From Thiodubiliella sp900128405 (GTDB taxonomy: Bacteria > Pseudomonadota > Gammaproteobacteria > PS1 > Pseudothioglobaceae), in the NCBI GenBank assembly GCA_963682085.1, contig OY821614.1, positions 310,001 to 374,000 on the forward strand: 64,000 bases of DNA. The letters run 5' to 3'. The first letter of the stretch is position 1. Every line of letters starts with the position of its first letter. A program made the translations under genes and the position numbers. Below, piece by piece: positions 62,216-64,000 of this stretch. The notes beneath the pieces are model-generated. The model was not told where the DNA came from. It searched no databases and saw nothing but the letters and a program-made list of their open reading frames with translations.

Positions 62216-64000
62216 GTGTTTAATCAGATTGCATTTTTAGATATTGAGGTTGGGACAACCAGTAATAAGATAGATAGACTGGGGTATTTGTCTGAACAAT
62301 CAAATATTGACGAGACATCAGTAAGTAAAATAAAAGAGATTTGTTTGCTTGAAAATATTCATTTTATTTGTGGACATAATTTTGTCGATCATGACCAGTG
62401 TTTTTTAGAAAAAACCAGTTTTAATCAGGTTTTTGAGCAAATTAAAATTATCGATACATTGTATTTATCAATGCTTTTGTTTCCAAATAAAAGCACACAT
62501 AAGTTAAATAAGCCGTATAAGGATAACTTGATTGATATTGGCAATTACCCTCTAATTGATGCAGAACAAACCAAGATATTATTTGAAAAATTAAACCAAG
62601 ATTTTGATACATTAGAGGAAAATCAGCAAAAATTATTTTGCTATTTACTCAAAAATAACAAGTATTTCTCAGGCTTTTTTTCCTATAAAAATATTGCTGA
62701 AAAAGCGGTTGATGTTTATCAAGAAATCAAACATTTAATTAAGATTGACAAAGCACAATATTTAGATATTGAAATGCACTATCCAGTCGAACTTGCTTTT
62801 ATCATTGCTTATTTATCATTTGGAAGCAAAGGGTCAATTTCGCCAGTTATTTTGAATAAAAATCCTAACATTGTGAGACTGTTAAGGCAATTGGCTTTTA
62901 ATGAAAAAGCGGTAAATATTCGTCAATTCTCCAAGGCTGAGTTTGGTATTGGTGAGTTTAGAGAGTTTGACAAAAATACTGCCAATGGCACTGGTGATTT
63001 GTTTGCAGATAAACTTGATAATGGCAAAATATCCCAAGAGGACATTATTAAGAATGCCATTGGCTCAGAGTCCTTATTGGCTATTCTGCCAACAGGCGGT
63101 GGAAAAACGCTCACTTTTCAAATTCCTGCTTTAATTAAGGCAAAGGCATACAAAGGTTTGAGTGTAGTTATATCCCCACTTCAAGCCCTAATGAAAGACC
63201 AAGTGGATAGTTTTAAGCGTAATAATAACAATTTTAAAGTTGTTGCCATCAGTGGATATTTAACGCCTTTAGAGCGAAAAAATGCCCTTGTTGAAGTGGA
63301 AAATGGTGTAGTTGATATATTATATTTGGCACCAGAATCATTGCGTTCCAATACAATTTTTAAGGTATTGAAAAATAGAATTATTGAGCGATTTATTATT
63401 GATGAAGCACATTGTTTTTCTTCATGGGGGCATGATTTTAGGCACGATTATCATTTTATAGCGACCACTATTAAAGAATTAGAGCAGTCTGAATTTCAGC
63501 CGACTATACCCGTGTCTTGCTTTACAGCCACTGCTAAGCCAGAAGTGGTTGAAGATATTAAAAGATATTTTAAGAAGGAGTTGGGGATTACCTTAAATGA
63601 ATTTATTGCTTCTGTTGAGCGTTATAATTTGGCATATAAGGCCATAAAAGTAAAAGATAAAAAAATTAAATACGAAAAACTTATTGAAATTTTAAAAGGT
63701 TTAGAAAGAGATGAAAGTGGAAAGAATCCTACCATTATTTACATTCCTCAGAATGCTAGGCAATGTAGTGAATTGAGTAAAGAATTGCAAGAAGATGAGC
63801 GTTTACATTTATTGAATTTAGTAATAGAACCTTTTTACGCCAAACTTGACGAGGACAAAGAAAACAACAAAAGAGACAGAAACGCTAGAGGGAAAAGCGA
63901 GATATTGACAGATTTTATCAATGATAAGATTGATATTGTGATTGCAACGACTGCTTTTGGTATGGGGATTGACAAAGCAAACATTCAAACCATTATTCAT
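62216..64000 (+). CDS. RecQ-family helicase with N-terminal exonuclease-like region, 3' end missing
   Basis: The frame starts at GTG 62216, directly after the panB TAG, and is open to the right edge (595 codons). Residues 1-~100 resemble a DEDD exonuclease: FLDIE (D9, E11), CGHNFVDHD (H54, N55, D58) and IDTLYLSML. The helicase core has LPTGGGKTLTFQIPAL (Walker A, K297), IDEAHCFSSWGHDFR (DEAH 396-399), FTATAKPEV and ATTAFGMGIDKANIQTIIH. The join of proofreading-type exonuclease and RecQ recalls eukaryotic WRN. Large proteins of this kind occur in bacterial defence islands in my recollection. The start codon is not certain. Confidence 0.85.
   Translation, partial: MFNQIAFLDIEVGTTSNKIDRLGYLSEQSNIDETSVSKIKEICLLENIHFICGHNFVDHDQCFLEKTSFNQVFEQIKIIDTLYLSMLLFPNKSTHKLNKPYKDNLIDIGNYPLIDAEQTKILFEKLNQDFDTLEENQQKLFCYLLKNNKYFSGFFSYKNIAEKAVDVYQEIKHLIKIDKAQYLDIEMHYPVELAFIIAYLSFGSKGSISPVILNKNPNIVRLLRQLAFNEKAVNIRQFSKAEFGIGEFREFDKNTANGTGDLFADKLDNGKISQEDIIKNAIGSESLLAILPTGGGKTLTFQIPALIKAKAYKGLSVVISPLQALMKDQVDSFKRNNNNFKVVAISGYLTPLERKNALVEVENGVVDILYLAPESLRSNTIFKVLKNRIIERFIIDEAHCFSSWGHDFRHDYHFIATTIKELEQSEFQPTIPVSCFTATAKPEVVEDIKRYFKKELGITLNEFIASVERYNLAYKAIKVKDKKIKYEKLIEILKGLERDESGKNPTIIYIPQNARQCSELSKELQEDERLHLLNLVIEPFYAKLDEDKENNKRDRNARGKSEILTDFINDKIDIVIATTAFGMGIDKANIQTIIH

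Noticed and set aside
63818..64000. Minus-strand frame at the right edge
   Set aside because: It lies opposite the RecQ helicase frame that is open to the edge and has helicase motif V.

Overview
The window reads as a chromosomal segment of an AT-rich gammaproteobacterium. The core genes (ruvA, leuCD, purL, aspS, waaA, obgE, hemB, thiC, panB, dnaQ, rpoZ) have the gammaproteobacterial look, and the low GC, mixture of compact core operons with AT-rich accessory DNA, tandem secreted rhodanese-like proteins and many short dispersed repeats would suit a sulfur-oxidising SUP05/Thioglobus-type lineage or a related invertebrate symbiont. The taxonomic guess is inference; no rRNA or other decisive marker lies in the window.

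Layout. 1-2011: the 3' part of a secreted metzincin-type peptidase resembling StcE (family M66). 2348-6636 (minus): leuC, a GmrSD-like DUF262/DUF1524 gene, leuD and ruvA in one overlapping block. 6692-12070 (plus): an AsnO-like amidotransferase with rnhA, then secreted proteins (two tandem rhodaneses, a Sel1-repeat protein, a DUF3530 protein). 12167-21341: DUF455, rluE-like and ratA genes (minus), smpB, hupB, rlmN, a small membrane protein and ispG (plus), DUF2062 and dxs (minus), trhO and a methyltransferase (plus). 21729-23789: two tandem secreted paralogues of unknown function and grxD. 23930-28484 (minus): a YgjP-type peptidase and purL.

28485-39170 is an accessory island between purL and yebC. 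It holds repeats, a decapitated comM fragment, a frameshifted IS256-type element, a compact RiPP-like cluster (29-residue candidate precursor, fused YcaO protein, MFS exporter), an IS3-type remnant, a type II restriction-modification pair bracketed by ~148-bp direct repeats, an OLD-family nuclease and a double-HTH regulator. The RiPP-like cluster is the best candidate for an undescribed system; the 29-codon gene is easy to miss and a perfect 11-bp inverted repeat joins its middle to the start region of the YcaO gene.

39231-62215 returns to core functions: yebC, nadA (with an AAA-ATPase remnant upstream), aspS, DUF502, map, htpX and lemA (minus); tRNA-Arg and tRNA-Pro; dnaQ and rpoZ; a DUF4212/solute symporter pair and acs, which together suggest acetate uptake and activation; hemB, thiC, a dienelactone-hydrolase-like protein with altered catalytic residues, waaA, obgE-proB, pilD and folK-panB. 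From 62216 to the right edge, directly abutting panB, runs an incomplete gene for a RecQ helicase with an N-terminal DEDD-exonuclease-like region.

Short repeats of one family (cores like TTTGCATAAATATG and its complement) recur in the intergenic spaces across the window, two of them as complete ~90-100-bp palindromic elements.
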